Below, piece after piece: positions 24,544 through 33,533 of a DNA stretch of 64,000 bases. A program made the position numbers and the translations under genes. This DNA is from Eubacteriales bacterium (GTDB taxonomy: Bacteria > Bacillota > Clostridia > Lachnospirales > Lachnospiraceae). Numbering within the stretch: position 1 is the first letter of the stretch; each line of letters starts with the position of its first letter. The notes under the pieces were generated by a model. The model did not search any database and was not told the origin of the DNA. It was given only the letters and a program-made list of their open reading frames with translations. The DNA lies in the NCBI GenBank assembly GCA_030524175.1, contig JAUNHC010000009.1, positions 1 through 64,000 on the forward strand. Reading direction: 5' to 3'.

Positions 24544-25242
24544 ATGTTGAAAATTGCAATTTGTGATGACGATAGAATCATGCAGCTTCGAATGCAGGAA
24601 TATTTCATGGATTTTGAAAAGCTGTTTCAGGTGGATGTGTATAAGAGCGGTGAGTCTCTTCTGGCTTCGGGGGAGAAATATGATTTTATATTTCTGGACA
24701 TTGATATGAAGGGAATATCGGGGATAGACACTGCAAGGATACTCAGGCGCAGAGATAAGAAGTGCAAGATCATTTATGTGACTGGTTACGATGATTTCCG
24801 TGAGTACGCCTTTTCCGTCCATGCATTTGCCTATCTGGTAAAGCCTGTGGACAAAGAAAAAATCCAGAAGGTCCTCAGAGAGGCGCTTGCCTATACGGAA
24901 GAGGAGAAACCTGAAAAAAAGATCTGCTTTGAGACAGAAACGGGACTTTTGGAGGTGGATTCCAGGGATATTTATTATTTTGAATATCAGAACCGAAGGC
25001 TGCGTATGGTGACAAAGGCAGGAGATGTATGGATAAGGGAAAGTATCAGCCGCATGGCGCAGAGGATGGAGGGATATGGATTTCTCATGCCTCATAAGAG
25101 TTTTATAGTGAATCTGTTCCATGTAAGGAATTCCAGAGGTTATGATATTTATCTGACAGATGGAAGTGTGATCCCCCTCTCCCAGAAAAAATCTGCGGAT
25201 TTCAGACGTAAACTGGCAGCTTATCTGGCTGAACAGATATAG
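24544..25242 (+). CDS. LytTR-family response regulator (AgrA/VirR-like)
   Basis: A 232-residue regulator. The receiver domain holds CDDD near residue 8-10, the phosphoryl acceptor Asp52 in IFLDIDM, and the KP pair in LVKPVD. From about residue 130 a LytTR DNA-binding domain follows (VDSRDIYYFEYQNRRL, FLMPHKSFIVNL). It forms an operon with the GHKL kinase 10 nt downstream. The membrane protease, lipoprotein and membrane protein genes that follow on the same strand may be its targets (inference). Confidence 0.9.
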   Translation: MLKIAICDDDRIMQLRMQEYFMDFEKLFQVDVYKSGESLLASGEKYDFIFLDIDMKGISGIDTARILRRRDKKCKIIYVTGYDDFREYAFSVHAFAYLVKPVDKEKIQKVLREALAYTEEEKPEKKICFETETGLLEVDSRDIYYFEYQNRRLRMVTKAGDVWIRESISRMAQRMEGYGFLMPHKSFIVNLFHVRNSRGYDIYLTDGSVIPLSQKKSADFRRKLAAYLAEQI

Positions 25243-25252
25243 GAGGTGTAGG

Positions 25253-26539
25253 ATGTTCTGGGGAATTACAAATCTTATCTTGGCCATTATGGAAAGCATT
25301 GTGATGTGGGGCTGCACCCTATATTTTATGAGTGTGAACAGCCGCACTATCTACAGGAAAAAAATATGGTATCTATTTGCCGGGACAGCGTCGGCAGCTA
25401 TTGTTTTTGCCTGTTCTGTTATTTTTCCAGACACCTATGTGGGGATGGCAGCCCAGCTTATTATGACTTTTGCAATAGGAATCCTGCTTTTTCACAAGGC
25501 TGTGATGCCGGTGATATTGGACTTATTGTTGGCTGTGGAACTATTTTTGGGGATGGAATGCGGTATTTTTATATTTAATACCATGGTTCCTGTTATGACA
25601 CAGGATAATATCCTGATGTTTGCCAATCTTGGTATGATCGCCAAAATAGTTTTTATGATCCTGATGACATGGATGATGGTGAAGTGGAGGAAGGGCAAGG
25701 ACGGAATCCGGCTGTCAGCAAAACAGACTTTAAGTGTGCTTGTACTCCCTGTGTTTTCCGTGTTTTTCCTGTTTTCGATCATTGAAATGCATGTTGTTTT
25801 TGTCCAGCTAAAGGGATTCTGGCTTGTCCTTGCAAATTGTTTTGCACTGCTGCTGTTAAACCTGTATTTCCTTTATCTTTTCCAATATTTATTCCGCACG
25901 AATAAACTGGAACAGGAAATGAAGGTATTCCAGATCCAGAACGAGGTACAGTTTCATTATTATGAAGAATTAGAGCAGAAATACCGGGAATCCAGGAAGA
26001 TTTTCCATGATATGAAAAACCATCTTCAGTCAGTGGAACAGCTTTATGAGGAGAAAAATAAGAAAGCAGGGGATGATTATGTGAAGGATCTGCTCCATAT
26101 GATCAATGTCCTGGGAGAGAAATTTTACAGTTCCAACCATATGCTCAATATTATCCTTAATGAAAAGCTGTCTCAGGCAAGACGGGCAGGTATAAAAGTA
26201 ACCGCAGAGGTGGGGGATGTGGAATTCAGTGATTTGAAGGACATTGATATCACTACAATTTTTGCAAACCTTCTTGACAATGCTGTCGAGGCGTCAGGGG
26301 AAGCTGGAGAGGGCGCATTTCTGAATCTGAAAATCGATATGGTACAGGAGTTCCGGGTAGTGCAGATCTGTAATTCACGGGCAATGGATACCGGGAAACA
26401 GGAAGCAAGAAAACAGAGTCATATGGGACTTGGACTTGTGAATGTGAAGTATACGCTGGAAAAATATCATGGGAGCCTTCAGCAGATTGTTACAGACAAA
26501 GAATACCGGGTCAGTGTGATGATACCGGGAAAGGAATAG
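25253..26539 (+). CDS. GHKL sensor histidine kinase (AgrC/DcuS-like)
   Basis: A 428-residue kinase with six predicted membrane helices in residues 1-210, a linker helix, and a cytoplasmic dimerisation/ATPase part. The phospho-acceptor is His252 in FHDMKNHLQ; NLLDNAVEAS is the N-box and MGLGLVNVKYTLE the G-box of the GHKL ATPase. Partner of the LytTR regulator. No AgrD-type autoinducing peptide gene or AgrB protease is evident beside it. GGAGG precedes the ATG. Confidence 0.88.
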   Translation: MFWGITNLILAIMESIVMWGCTLYFMSVNSRTIYRKKIWYLFAGTASAAIVFACSVIFPDTYVGMAAQLIMTFAIGILLFHKAVMPVILDLLLAVELFLGMECGIFIFNTMVPVMTQDNILMFANLGMIAKIVFMILMTWMMVKWRKGKDGIRLSAKQTLSVLVLPVFSVFFLFSIIEMHVVFVQLKGFWLVLANCFALLLLNLYFLYLFQYLFRTNKLEQEMKVFQIQNEVQFHYYEELEQKYRESRKIFHDMKNHLQSVEQLYEEKNKKAGDDYVKDLLHMINVLGEKFYSSNHMLNIILNEKLSQARRAGIKVTAEVGDVEFSDLKDIDITTIFANLLDNAVEASGEAGEGAFLNLKIDMVQEFRVVQICNSRAMDTGKQEARKQSHMGLGLVNVKYTLEKYHGSLQQIVTDKEYRVSVMIPGKE

Positions 26540-26597
26540 GAAAGAGTTACTGGTCAAGAAATAAACAGGAAAGAAAAGCAAGACAGGAGGCCGGGGT

Positions 26598-27302
26598 ATG
26601 ATATTCATTGTGATTTCGTTTTTGGTTTGTGTGGGAATACCTTTGACGGGGGCAATCTATTTTTTGCGGCGGAAGGATGGGACGTTTCTCTCATTTATTG
26701 TGGGTGCTGCAGGATTCTTTATATCCCAGCCGCTGATCCGTCTGTCCCTTCTTGAAGCCGCAAGGGAGAAAAATGATTGGTTTACACTTTTGCCGTACAC
26801 CAATATAGTATTGTATTTTGTCATATTAGGCCTGACAGCCGGGATAGCTGAAGAGTGTGCCCGCTGGCTGGGGCTGGGGATTTTCAGGAAAGGAAGAGTT
26901 TCGTGGATGGACGGGGCAGCCTATGGTCTGGGCCATGGAGGATTTGAGGCGGCTTGGATATTTTTTGTACAGATAATTCCTCTTGCCGGAACAGAAGCGG
27001 CAGGATGGAACCTGGCAATAGCAGCCTGGGAACGGCTGTTTACTATGATGGTGCATACAGGGCTTACCTTTGTTGTCCTGTATGGATTGAAGAAAAAGAA
27101 AATAGGGTATCTTGGTTTGGCTATTCTCCTTCATGGTATTGTGGACTTTCTCATTATTCTGGGTAATCCCTGGGTACTGGAAGGCCTTATCACGGCAGAA
27201 GGAGTGCTGGCATTGGTGTTAGTGCTGAGATGCCGGAAAAATTGGGACAAAAAAGTGAATTTGGCAGTAAGAACAGGAGGAGAAGGATATGAAAAAAATT
27301 AG
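26598..27302 (+). CDS. YhfC-type (PrsW-like) intramembrane metalloprotease
   Basis: A 234-residue membrane protein with about seven helices. Motifs of the YhfC/PrsW branch of CPBP-like membrane proteases are visible: EECARW in the third helix, GLGHGGFEA in the next, and LHGIVDF in the sixth. Such proteins cleave or process membrane substrates; the substrate here is unknown. GGAGGCCGG precedes the ATG. The 3' end overlaps the lipoprotein gene by 14 nt, so the two are cotranslated. Confidence 0.75.
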   Translation: MIFIVISFLVCVGIPLTGAIYFLRRKDGTFLSFIVGAAGFFISQPLIRLSLLEAAREKNDWFTLLPYTNIVLYFVILGLTAGIAEECARWLGLGIFRKGRVSWMDGAAYGLGHGGFEAAWIFFVQIIPLAGTEAAGWNLAIAAWERLFTMMVHTGLTFVVLYGLKKKKIGYLGLAILLHGIVDFLIILGNPWVLEGLITAEGVLALVLVLRCRKNWDKKVNLAVRTGGEGYEKN

Positions 27303-27702
27303 AAAAGTATTTGCGGCAATGATAGTAATAACTTTGACGGCAGTGTTACTTGCAGGCTGCGGTGACAGTAATAAGCTGGGAGAGAACTTTGATGAGGAAG
27401 GGGTGAAAAAGCAGGCCCAGGAGGATATTACCATAGGCGAATCAGGGGATTTTGACGCCTGGAAGGAGAGATTTGTCACAGAGGTGCAGGGGAGCCTGAC
27501 CCAGGATATTTATGACAATTACCTTAAGATATTAGAAGAAAAGGGCGAATTTGAGGAATTTGGCAAATGTGCAGTGATAGGGCAGGAGCAGGATGGCAAA
27601 AAGTATGCTGTGGCAGTCTGCATTGTGAAGCACAAAAATGGTGATGTGAAGCACACTCTTGCCTATGATGAAAATATGAAGCTGGTACAATATGTAATTT
27701 AG
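27289..27702 (+). CDS. Small lipoprotein, DUF3887-like
   Basis: A 137-residue protein with a signal peptide ending in the lipobox LLAGC (Cys about 24), so it should be lipid-anchored on the outer face of the membrane. The rest is an acidic alpha/beta domain (DFDAWKERFV, ILEEKGEFEEFGK, EQDGKKYAVAVCIVKH) resembling DUF3887. Function is unknown. It overlaps the YhfC-like gene, suggesting a joint role. AGGAGGAGAAGG precedes the ATG. Confidence 0.75.
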   Translation: MKKIRKVFAAMIVITLTAVLLAGCGDSNKLGENFDEEGVKKQAQEDITIGESGDFDAWKERFVTEVQGSLTQDIYDNYLKILEEKGEFEEFGKCAVIGQEQDGKKYAVAVCIVKHKNGDVKHTLAYDENMKLVQYVI

Positions 27703-27782
27703 AAACAGCAGATTCCCCCACAGTAATCCATGAATTCACAATTGATTTTGCAGGAAGTGTGACAGAGCCGGGAGGAAACTTT

Positions 27783-28994
27783 ATGCGTATGCCAAATTTG
27801 CTATGCAGCATCATTATGATTCTGTCAGATCTTGGTATGATCATTCCATGTTTTTACTATACCTGTTCCCTTGACTGGAAGCCTAAAGACCAACGGCCTT
27901 TTATGGTGCTTCTTCCCAGAGAGGCTCTTTCTATGCCGGAATTTACTGATGTACTGGGCAGGTACAGGGGGAAGATCATCCGCCTTACCTGGGGAGAAGC
28001 TGCTGTTGTCCCCTTGTTCTTGTTTCTGGATGAGATCGGACAGATATTGCTGATAACTGCAGTGATCTTTTCTTATCTTATGATACCGCCTTACTTTGGC
28101 CGAAAGGCCAGGGCTGAATTACTTACCCTTAAAAAAGAGAAAGGATGGATCACACAATATACGGCTGTTCACCGTGCCGACATGAGACTTGGCAAAAAGG
28201 ATATTAAGAAATGGCCTTATATTGTGCTTTTCCTTTTCGCGGCAGTACTGCCGGTTATCTGTTCCTGCTTTACTGTTTTCTATTTAAAACGGCTGCCTCT
28301 TTTTTCATCTATGGCGGGAATGGGGATTTTGGAACTTATAATTCTCATAGCTGCATTCTGGCAGCACCGGAAATACCGCACATGGAAAAAGGAGGTTCTG
28401 TATCCTGATGATTTTTATTCCGGGGACGAAGATGATTACTGGTTTATGGGCAGGTTTGGGCTTTATTACGATAATCCTTATGACCCTGCAGTGATGAAAA
28501 ACAATAACAGCGGCGGCTTAAATATGAATCTGAACAGAGCAAGGCTTGGTAGCTGGATTTTCTGGCTTATTGTATGGGGCGTGGCTGTCATACCTTTGGC
28601 ATATTATCTTGTGTATCCCCAATATGTGGATTGGAGCGGCCAGCTGGCAGATGTCAGGCTGAACAGGGATGAAAATATTCTGGAGGTGGAAGGTAAGTTT
28701 TACCATGCTGAAATCCCCCTGGAAGCCCTGGATTCCGTAGAGCTGATCAACAGTATTGACGAGCTGGGAGATGGGGTGCGGACACAGGGTACGGGTACCT
28801 TTGCTTATGGAAAAGGACGTTTCCGCTATGAAAAGACAGGTCCTGTCATAAGCTACACTGCTTACCGCCATCCGCCGTTTCTCCTGGTTACAGTGGGTAA
28901 TGGGGAGGATGAAACCACTTATCTGCTCAATGATGATGACCCGGAGATTACGAAAACTGTGTATGAGGAGCTGGCGGACAGAGCAGCAGAATAA
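27783..28994 (+). CDS. Polytopic membrane protein with C-terminal PH-like domain
   Basis: A 403-residue protein with about two helices near residues 5-100, a further pair near 145-185, and one near 260. Between them lies a DUF5808-like segment (DDYWFMGRFGLYYDNPYDP). The last 120 residues look like a bacterial PH-type domain outside or beside the membrane (LNRDENILEVEGKFYHAEIPLEALDSVELI). It is similar in layout to membrane proteins found beside LytTR systems. GGGAGGAAAC decides the ATG at 27783. Function unknown; followed by a terminator. Confidence 0.65.
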   Translation: MRMPNLLCSIIMILSDLGMIIPCFYYTCSLDWKPKDQRPFMVLLPREALSMPEFTDVLGRYRGKIIRLTWGEAAVVPLFLFLDEIGQILLITAVIFSYLMIPPYFGRKARAELLTLKKEKGWITQYTAVHRADMRLGKKDIKKWPYIVLFLFAAVLPVICSCFTVFYLKRLPLFSSMAGMGILELIILIAAFWQHRKYRTWKKEVLYPDDFYSGDEDDYWFMGRFGLYYDNPYDPAVMKNNNSGGLNMNLNRARLGSWIFWLIVWGVAVIPLAYYLVYPQYVDWSGQLADVRLNRDENILEVEGKFYHAEIPLEALDSVELINSIDELGDGVRTQGTGTFAYGKGRFRYEKTGPVISYTAYRHPPFLLVTVGNGEDETTYLLNDDDPEITKTVYEELADRAAE

Positions 28995-29022
28995 ATAAGG
29001 GATATAATTATGTGTAATAAAC

Positions 29023-29055
29023 AGGCGGGGCATTCAGGTGCTCCCGCTTTTTTCT
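29023..29055 (+). terminator. Terminator of the LytTR operon region
   Basis: GGCGGGGCA and TGCTCCCGC form a stem with one bulge, followed by six T, 30 nt after the membrane protein stop. Confidence 0.8.
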
Positions 29056-29137
29056 CTTGCAGGAATGCTTAGATAATGGTAGGCTTTAGTATATGGTGAA
29101 AATAGAGTATTTCCTTTCAGGAAAGTGAGGAATAGAA

Positions 29138-30982
29138 TTGTACAATTTAGACAAACAGGAAATTTTGAAGAAATATTTTGGATATGACAGTTTTCGGGAA
29201 GGACAGGAGAAACTTATTGACAGTATCCTTAAGGGGCAGGACGTATTGGGGATAATGCCTACGGGTGCAGGGAAATCTATGGTATACCAGATACCGGCGC
29301 TTATGATGGAGGGGATCACTCTTGTCATTTCGCCTTTGATTTCCCTTATGAAAGATCAGGTGAGCAGTTTAAACCAGGCCGGCATATCAGCTGCATATCT
29401 CAACAGTTCCCTTACGGTAAACCAATATTACAAAGCACTGCAGTATGCAAAGGCAGGGCGCTATCCTATTATATATGTGGCACCGGAACGGCTGCTTACG
29501 GATTCTTTCCTGGAATTTGCCTTGCAGGCTCATATTTCCATGGTGGCTGTGGATGAGGCCCACTGCGTGTCACAGTGGGGACAGGACTTCCGTCCAAGCT
29601 ATCTGAAAATTGTGGAATTTATTGAACGTCTCCCAAAGCGTCCTGTTGTAAGTGCGTTTACGGCTACAGCCACAAAAGAAGTAAGGGATGATATTATTGA
29701 CATTCTTATGCTTCAGGAGCCGGAAGTACTCACAACAGGATTTGACAGGAGTAATCTGTTTTTTTCTGTTCAGACACCAAAAGACCGGTATGCCTGTGTG
29801 AAAAACTATGTGGAGCTTCATGAAGAAGAAAGTGGTATTATCTACTGCTTAACAAGAAAACTGGTGGAAGAGGTATGTGAAAAGCTTACGAAGGACGGAT
29901 ACAGCGTCACCCGTTATCATGCCGGATTATCTGATGCGGAACGCCGGAATAACCAGGATGATTTCATTTATGACCGGTGCCGGATCATGGTTGCCACCAA
30001 TGCTTTCGGAATGGGGATTGATAAATCCGATGTCCGCTATGTCATCCACTATAACATGCCTAAGAATATGGAGAGTTATTATCAGGAAGCTGGAAGGGCA
30101 GGAAGAGATGGAGAACCGGCCAACTGCATTCTTCTCTACGGAGGACAGGATGTTGTGACAAATCAGCTTTTTATTGACAACAATCAGGAGAATCAGGAGA
30201 TGGACCCGGTGACAAGGCAGCTTGTCCTTGAACGGGACAGAGAACGCCTTCGGCAGATGACTTTTTACTGTTTTACCCATGAGTGTCTGAGAGAGTACAT
30301 ACTGCGGTATTTCGGAGAATATGGGGCAAACTACTGTGGGAACTGTTCCAACTGTCTTTCAGAGTTTGAGGAAGCGGACGTTACAAAAGAGGCCCGTGCT
30401 GTCATAGGGTGTGTGAAAGCTGCAAGACAGCGCTATGGCATTAATGTGATCCTGGATACGCTGAGGGGTGCGAATACAGCAAAAATCCGCCAGTACCGCA
30501 TGGATGAGAATCCGTATTACAATGCCTGCAGTCAGGTGCCGGTGTACCGTCTGCGTCAGATTTTTAATCATTTGCTTTTAAAGGGATATCTGGAATTGAC
30601 AAATGATGAATATACTATTGTAAAGCTCACGGCAAACTCCGGGGAACTGCTTTCGGAGGATGCAGCACTCACCATGAAGATGGCAAAAGAACAGCCGAAG
30701 AAGACTGTTGAAAAGAAGGAAAAAGTGTCTAAATCCGGGGGTACTGCCGCTGTTCTGAAAGAAGAGGATGAGCCTCTTTTCCAGCGCCTTCGTCAATTGC
30801 GGACAGAAATCGCCCGTTTGGAAAAAGTTCCGCCTTATATTGTATTTTCCGACAAAAGCCTTGTGCATATGTGTATACTAAAGCCGAAAACAAAAGAAGA
30901 AATGCTCCGGGTAACCGGGGTGGGAGAACATAAGTATTCTAAATATGGCGAGAAATTCATGGAGATCACCAGAGAAGCATAA
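29138..30982 (+). CDS. recQ: ATP-dependent DNA helicase RecQ
   Basis: A 614-residue superfamily 2 helicase acting in recombination repair. It has the RecQ motif 0 ([15 protein letters not shown]), Walker [17 protein letters not shown] in [24 protein letters not shown], and motif [12 protein letters not shown]. The zinc-binding domain ([10 protein letters not shown]) and winged helix follow; a divergent HRDC-like C-terminus begins near residue 545. The start is a TTG at 29138 with GTGAGG upstream, giving [10 protein letters not shown]; no better ATG is available. Confidence 0.93.
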   Translation: MYNLDKQEILKKYFGYDSFREGQEKLIDSILKGQDVLGIMPTGAGKSMVYQIPALMMEGITLVISPLISLMKDQVSSLNQAGISAAYLNSSLTVNQYYKALQYAKAGRYPIIYVAPERLLTDSFLEFALQAHISMVAVDEAHCVSQWGQDFRPSYLKIVEFIERLPKRPVVSAFTATATKEVRDDIIDILMLQEPEVLTTGFDRSNLFFSVQTPKDRYACVKNYVELHEEESGIIYCLTRKLVEEVCEKLTKDGYSVTRYHAGLSDAERRNNQDDFIYDRCRIMVATNAFGMGIDKSDVRYVIHYNMPKNMESYYQEAGRAGRDGEPANCILLYGGQDVVTNQLFIDNNQENQEMDPVTRQLVLERDRERLRQMTFYCFTHECLREYILRYFGEYGANYCGNCSNCLSEFEEADVTKEARAVIGCVKAARQRYGINVILDTLRGANTAKIRQYRMDENPYYNACSQVPVYRLRQIFNHLLLKGYLELTNDEYTIVKLTANSGELLSEDAALTMKMAKEQPKKTVEKKEKVSKSGGTAAVLKEEDEPLFQRLRQLRTEIARLEKVPPYIVFSDKSLVHMCILKPKTKEEMLRVTGVGEHKYSKYGEKFMEITREA

Positions 30983-31082
30983 GGAAGCAGTATCCGTGAT
31001 TAATCTACGGTATAAGACATATTTCGCAGTGGATTTTGGTTAAAACCGTCGAAAAATATAGAACTTTTTGTACTTGTTTTAG

Positions 31083-31111
31083 TTGTGTTTTTCTCGAAAT
31101 TTTGATAAAAT
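31083..31111 (+). promoter_or_regulatory. Promoter before the Rpn leader region
   Basis: TTGTGT (31083-31088) and TAAAAT (31106-31111) have a 17-nt spacer. Initiation near 31118 would produce a leader of about 615 nt before the Rpn gene at 31733. Confidence 0.5.
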
Positions 31112-31249
31112 AGAAGAAACAAAAGAGAAAAACAAAGATATTCACCAATGACAGTGATCCGGGCTTGATAACACAGCTCGGGAAAATCATGTATCCGACA
31201 GCTTTCCCCTTTCAGATAGGGGGAGAGCTGTCAGGAACGGAGGTGAAAT

Positions 31250-31312
31250 ATGATATACATCAGAAGTAGATCTGCCGCTGCATCATGCTGCGGAAACACA
31301 TCCAATTCCTGA
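31250..31312 (+). CDS. Possible 20-codon leader peptide
   Basis: An ATG at 31250 follows an ideal GGAGGTGA site (31239-31246). The frame encodes 20 residues starting MIYIRSRSAAASCC and contains a GC-rich hairpin (CCGCTGCA/TGCTGCGG). It lies in the structured leader of the Rpn gene. It may be translated as an attenuation peptide or may be chance. Confidence 0.35.
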   Translation: MIYIRSRSAAASCCGNTSNS

Positions 31313-31666
31313 GAAATGGAGCCTTGCCTATATCGGTACATTACCTTTGGATATTTTACATAACTGAGAATTACTTGAAGAGCAATGCCAAGGGGGAAGT
31401 GCGGCAGTTTTTACGCACCGGGAAAGCATAGCTTCAGTCAGGCAATACGAAAGAAGGTGCAAATCACCAGGCATAGCCCCGGAAACAATATTTTTCGGGG
31501 AAGAAATCTGCAGGCATCAGGGGTGAACATGCCCCTTTTGCTCATAAAATCATTTCATGTCAATGTTACAAAAGAAGGTGTCAAAACACCTGCCATAGCT
31601 CTGGCTCTGTAAGAGCCGGAGAACATGTCAGCCTGCGTTATCTCGCAGGCGAAAGGAATCACTTCT

Positions 31667-31722
31667 AAGGGAAAAAGCTTTGCTGAGCCATAGAAGGGGA
31701 GGCGGAGCTTTTCCTGTCGTAA
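31667..31722 (+). repeat. 56-nt repeat, copy 1 (upstream of Rpn gene)
   Basis: Matches the copy at 32616-32671 at 46 of 56 positions, including an exact GCTTTTCCTGTCGTAA end. Each copy can close a GGAAAA..GC/GC..TTTTCC stem around AGAAGGGGA. Here it ends 10 nt before the Rpn start and supplies the bases just before the AAAGGAG ribosome site. Confidence 0.8.
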
Positions 31723-31732
31723 AGGAGATAAA

Positions 31733-32599
31733 ATGAGAAGATATAAAGCTTTCAAAGAATTGAATCTGAGTAACTATTTTTTGTTTCCTGCTGTGATGGA
31801 GGACCAGGAGCTCTGCAGAGATATGCTGGAAATCTGTACAGGGGAAACCATTGGGCAGGTACAGGTACACACAGAAGAAAACCGTCAGTATCATCCCCAG
31901 AAGCGGGCCCTTCGCCTTGATGTTAAGGCGTGGAATGCTGGGGCAAACTATAATGCAGAGATGCAGAATGCGAGAAAGCAGCAGCTTCCCAAACGGAGCC
32001 GCTACCACCAGAGCATGGAGGATGTCCTCTCCCTGGCAAACGGCCGGGATTTCATGGAACTGTGTGAGAATTATGTGATCTTCATCTGTACTTTTGACCC
32101 TTTTCACGGCGGAAAATACCGTTATATATATGAAAATTTAAGTCGTGAAGAGAAGCGGTATCTTGGAGACGGAACCCACAAAATATATTTGAACACTAAG
32201 GGTACAAATGATAGTGAAGTGCCCGAAGCGCTGGTTCATTTTCTGAAGTATGTGGAAGAATCTACAGACAGATGTGCGCAGCGCTATGGAGAGGACCTGT
32301 TTATACAGAGACTTCATCAGAGGGTTCAGACAGTGAAACAGAATAGAGAAAAGGAGGAAGAGTACATGCTGTTTGGGGAATTGTTAGATGAAAGAGAAGA
32401 AATCGGAGAAAAACGGGGTGAAATACGCGGAGAAAAACGTGGAGAAAAGCGTGGTGAAATACGCGGGGAAAAGCGCGGCAGTGATAAAATTATAAGGCTT
32501 GTGAGAAAAATGATGGAAAATGGCTTTTCAGATGAAATCAGCCGGTTGGATGAACCAGAATTTCTTCAGGAAATGCTGAATAGATTCGATATCAAATGA
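31733..32599 (+). CDS. Rpn family recombination-promoting nuclease / PD-(D/E)XK putative transposase
   Basis: A 288-residue protein of the Rpn/PDDEXK_2 group. The N-terminus (FKELNLSNYFLFPAVMED) is the usual opening; catalytic residues are suggested by RLDVKAWNAGANYNAEMQNA (D...ExQ) of the PD-(D/E)XK fold. The C-terminal part carries a run of Glu-Lys-Arg-Gly repeats (residues about 222-248) and a short helical end. Members promote RecA-independent DNA exchange or cut DNA; many copies occur in gut Clostridia. AAAGGAG precedes the ATG. It is flanked by 56-nt repeats and preceded by a long structured leader. Confidence 0.8.
   Translation: MRRYKAFKELNLSNYFLFPAVMEDQELCRDMLEICTGETIGQVQVHTEENRQYHPQKRALRLDVKAWNAGANYNAEMQNARKQQLPKRSRYHQSMEDVLSLANGRDFMELCENYVIFICTFDPFHGGKYRYIYENLSREEKRYLGDGTHKIYLNTKGTNDSEVPEALVHFLKYVEESTDRCAQRYGEDLFIQRLHQRVQTVKQNREKEEEYMLFGELLDEREEIGEKRGEIRGEKRGEKRGEIRGEKRGSDKIIRLVRKMMENGFSDEISRLDEPEFLQEMLNRFDIK
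32405..32479 (+). repeat. Tandem repeat inside the Rpn gene
   Basis: Six to seven 12-nt units of the type GGAGAAAARCGY encode alternating EKRG and EIRG. Near-identical units make unit-number change by slippage likely; each gain or loss keeps the reading frame. Confidence 0.8.
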
Positions 32600-32615
32600 A
32601 TGCAGATATACTTTT

Positions 32616-32671
32616 AGGGGAAAATGCTTTGCAAAGCCGCAGAAGGGGATGCAAGGCTTTTCCTGTCGTAA
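32616..32671 (+). repeat. 56-nt repeat, copy 2 (downstream of Rpn gene)
   Basis: Direct repeat of 31667-31722 placed 16 nt after the Rpn stop. The pair encloses the gene, as element ends or duplicated regulatory hairpins would. No T-run follows, so it is not a simple terminator. Confidence 0.8.
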
Positions 32672-32855
32672 GAACGTACTCCAAACAGTTCCCACAGGAA
32701 CATTATCAATTTCCTGTAGGACAATAAAGCCAAGTGACTTTTCTGCAAGGACATGATATAGTTATCCATAATAAAAAATTAATGTGCTGACAAAATATGC
32801 AGCGTTGTTACGCTAAATACGACTATGTGAGTACATTTGATGGAGGCAAGGCAAT

Positions 32856-33443
32856 ATGGGGAAAAGCAGTATGCAATATCTGCAGTTTATCAAAGAAATG
32901 GAGCAGCTTAAAAATGTGACACGTACAGCCTGGACTTCAGATGGCCATCGTGAAAGCACTGCTGAACATTCCTGGCGTCTGGCTATGCTGGCGGGAGTTA
33001 TGCTTGCAGAGTTTCCGGAACTTGATGCACAGAGAGTCTTAATGCTGGCATTGGTACATGATATGGGGGAATTGTATGAGGGGGACAAATCAGCTGCGGA
33101 TTTTCCTGATGCAGAAGAGAAATATAAAGAAGAGTCAGAGGGTGTACAAAGGGCGGCGGCACTTCTTGAGGAACCTGTGAGAAGCAGTCTCATACAGCTG
33201 TGGGAGGAATATGAAGCCGGTGAAACAAGGGAGGCGCGTCTGGTAAAAGCATTGGATAAGGCAGAAACGATCATTCAGCACAACCAGGGAGCCAATCCTG
33301 TTGATTTCGATTATCAGTTCAATCTGAATTACGGTAAAGAGCTGTTCAGCGGCTGTGAGATTTTAGAGGATTTAAGAAGACGTATTGACGAGGAGACAAG
33401 GGAGAATGTGCAGATTACCAATAGTCTGCAAAAAACAGTATGA
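32856..33443 (+). CDS. HD-domain phosphohydrolase (YfbR-like)
   Basis: A 195-residue HD hydrolase. Metal-binding motifs are TAEHSWR, LVHDMGELYEGD and KALDKAE, the arrangement of YfbR-type 5'-deoxynucleotidases. It probably hydrolyses nucleoside monophosphates. The ATG at 32856 is about 10 nt after GGAGG. It stands alone between the Rpn repeats and the amidohydrolase. Confidence 0.82.
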   Translation: MGKSSMQYLQFIKEMEQLKNVTRTAWTSDGHRESTAEHSWRLAMLAGVMLAEFPELDAQRVLMLALVHDMGELYEGDKSAADFPDAEEKYKEESEGVQRAAALLEEPVRSSLIQLWEEYEAGETREARLVKALDKAETIIQHNQGANPVDFDYQFNLNYGKELFSGCEILEDLRRRIDEETRENVQITNSLQKTV

Positions 33444-33533
33444 GAAAATATTTCTCTGTAAATACTATAAGTTGTAAAACTCCGATAGCTGCAGTACAGC
33501 GGGTTTAAAAACAATTTATGGAGGGAGATACTT

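Larger units (their letters stand above)
31197..31722 (+). ncRNA. Candidate structured leader RNA / repeat-rich region upstream of Rpn gene
   Basis: This 750-bp gap (30983-31732) has no gene but many hairpins. A 14-15-bp stem lies at 31197-31232. Three related units follow, each with a short stem ending CACC and then GCATAGC-like sequence: 31400-31434 (divergent), 31451-31500 and 31570-31620. The last two share AAGAAGGTG-N5-CACC-N-G-S-CATAGC then a second hairpin and GAA(A/C)A. The final 31667-31722 segment has CATAG again and recurs downstream of the gene. I recognise no known riboswitch consensus. It may be a regulatory leader, a free-standing RNA or a mobile-element arm; identity is unknown. 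Confidence 0.45.

Noticed and set aside
31390-31720. Known riboswitch (c-di-GMP, c-di-AMP, T-box, THF) or group II intron in the Rpn leader
   Set aside because: Diagnostic sequences of those classes as I know them are absent; the repeated CACC/GCATAGC units do not fit them. Left as unidentified.
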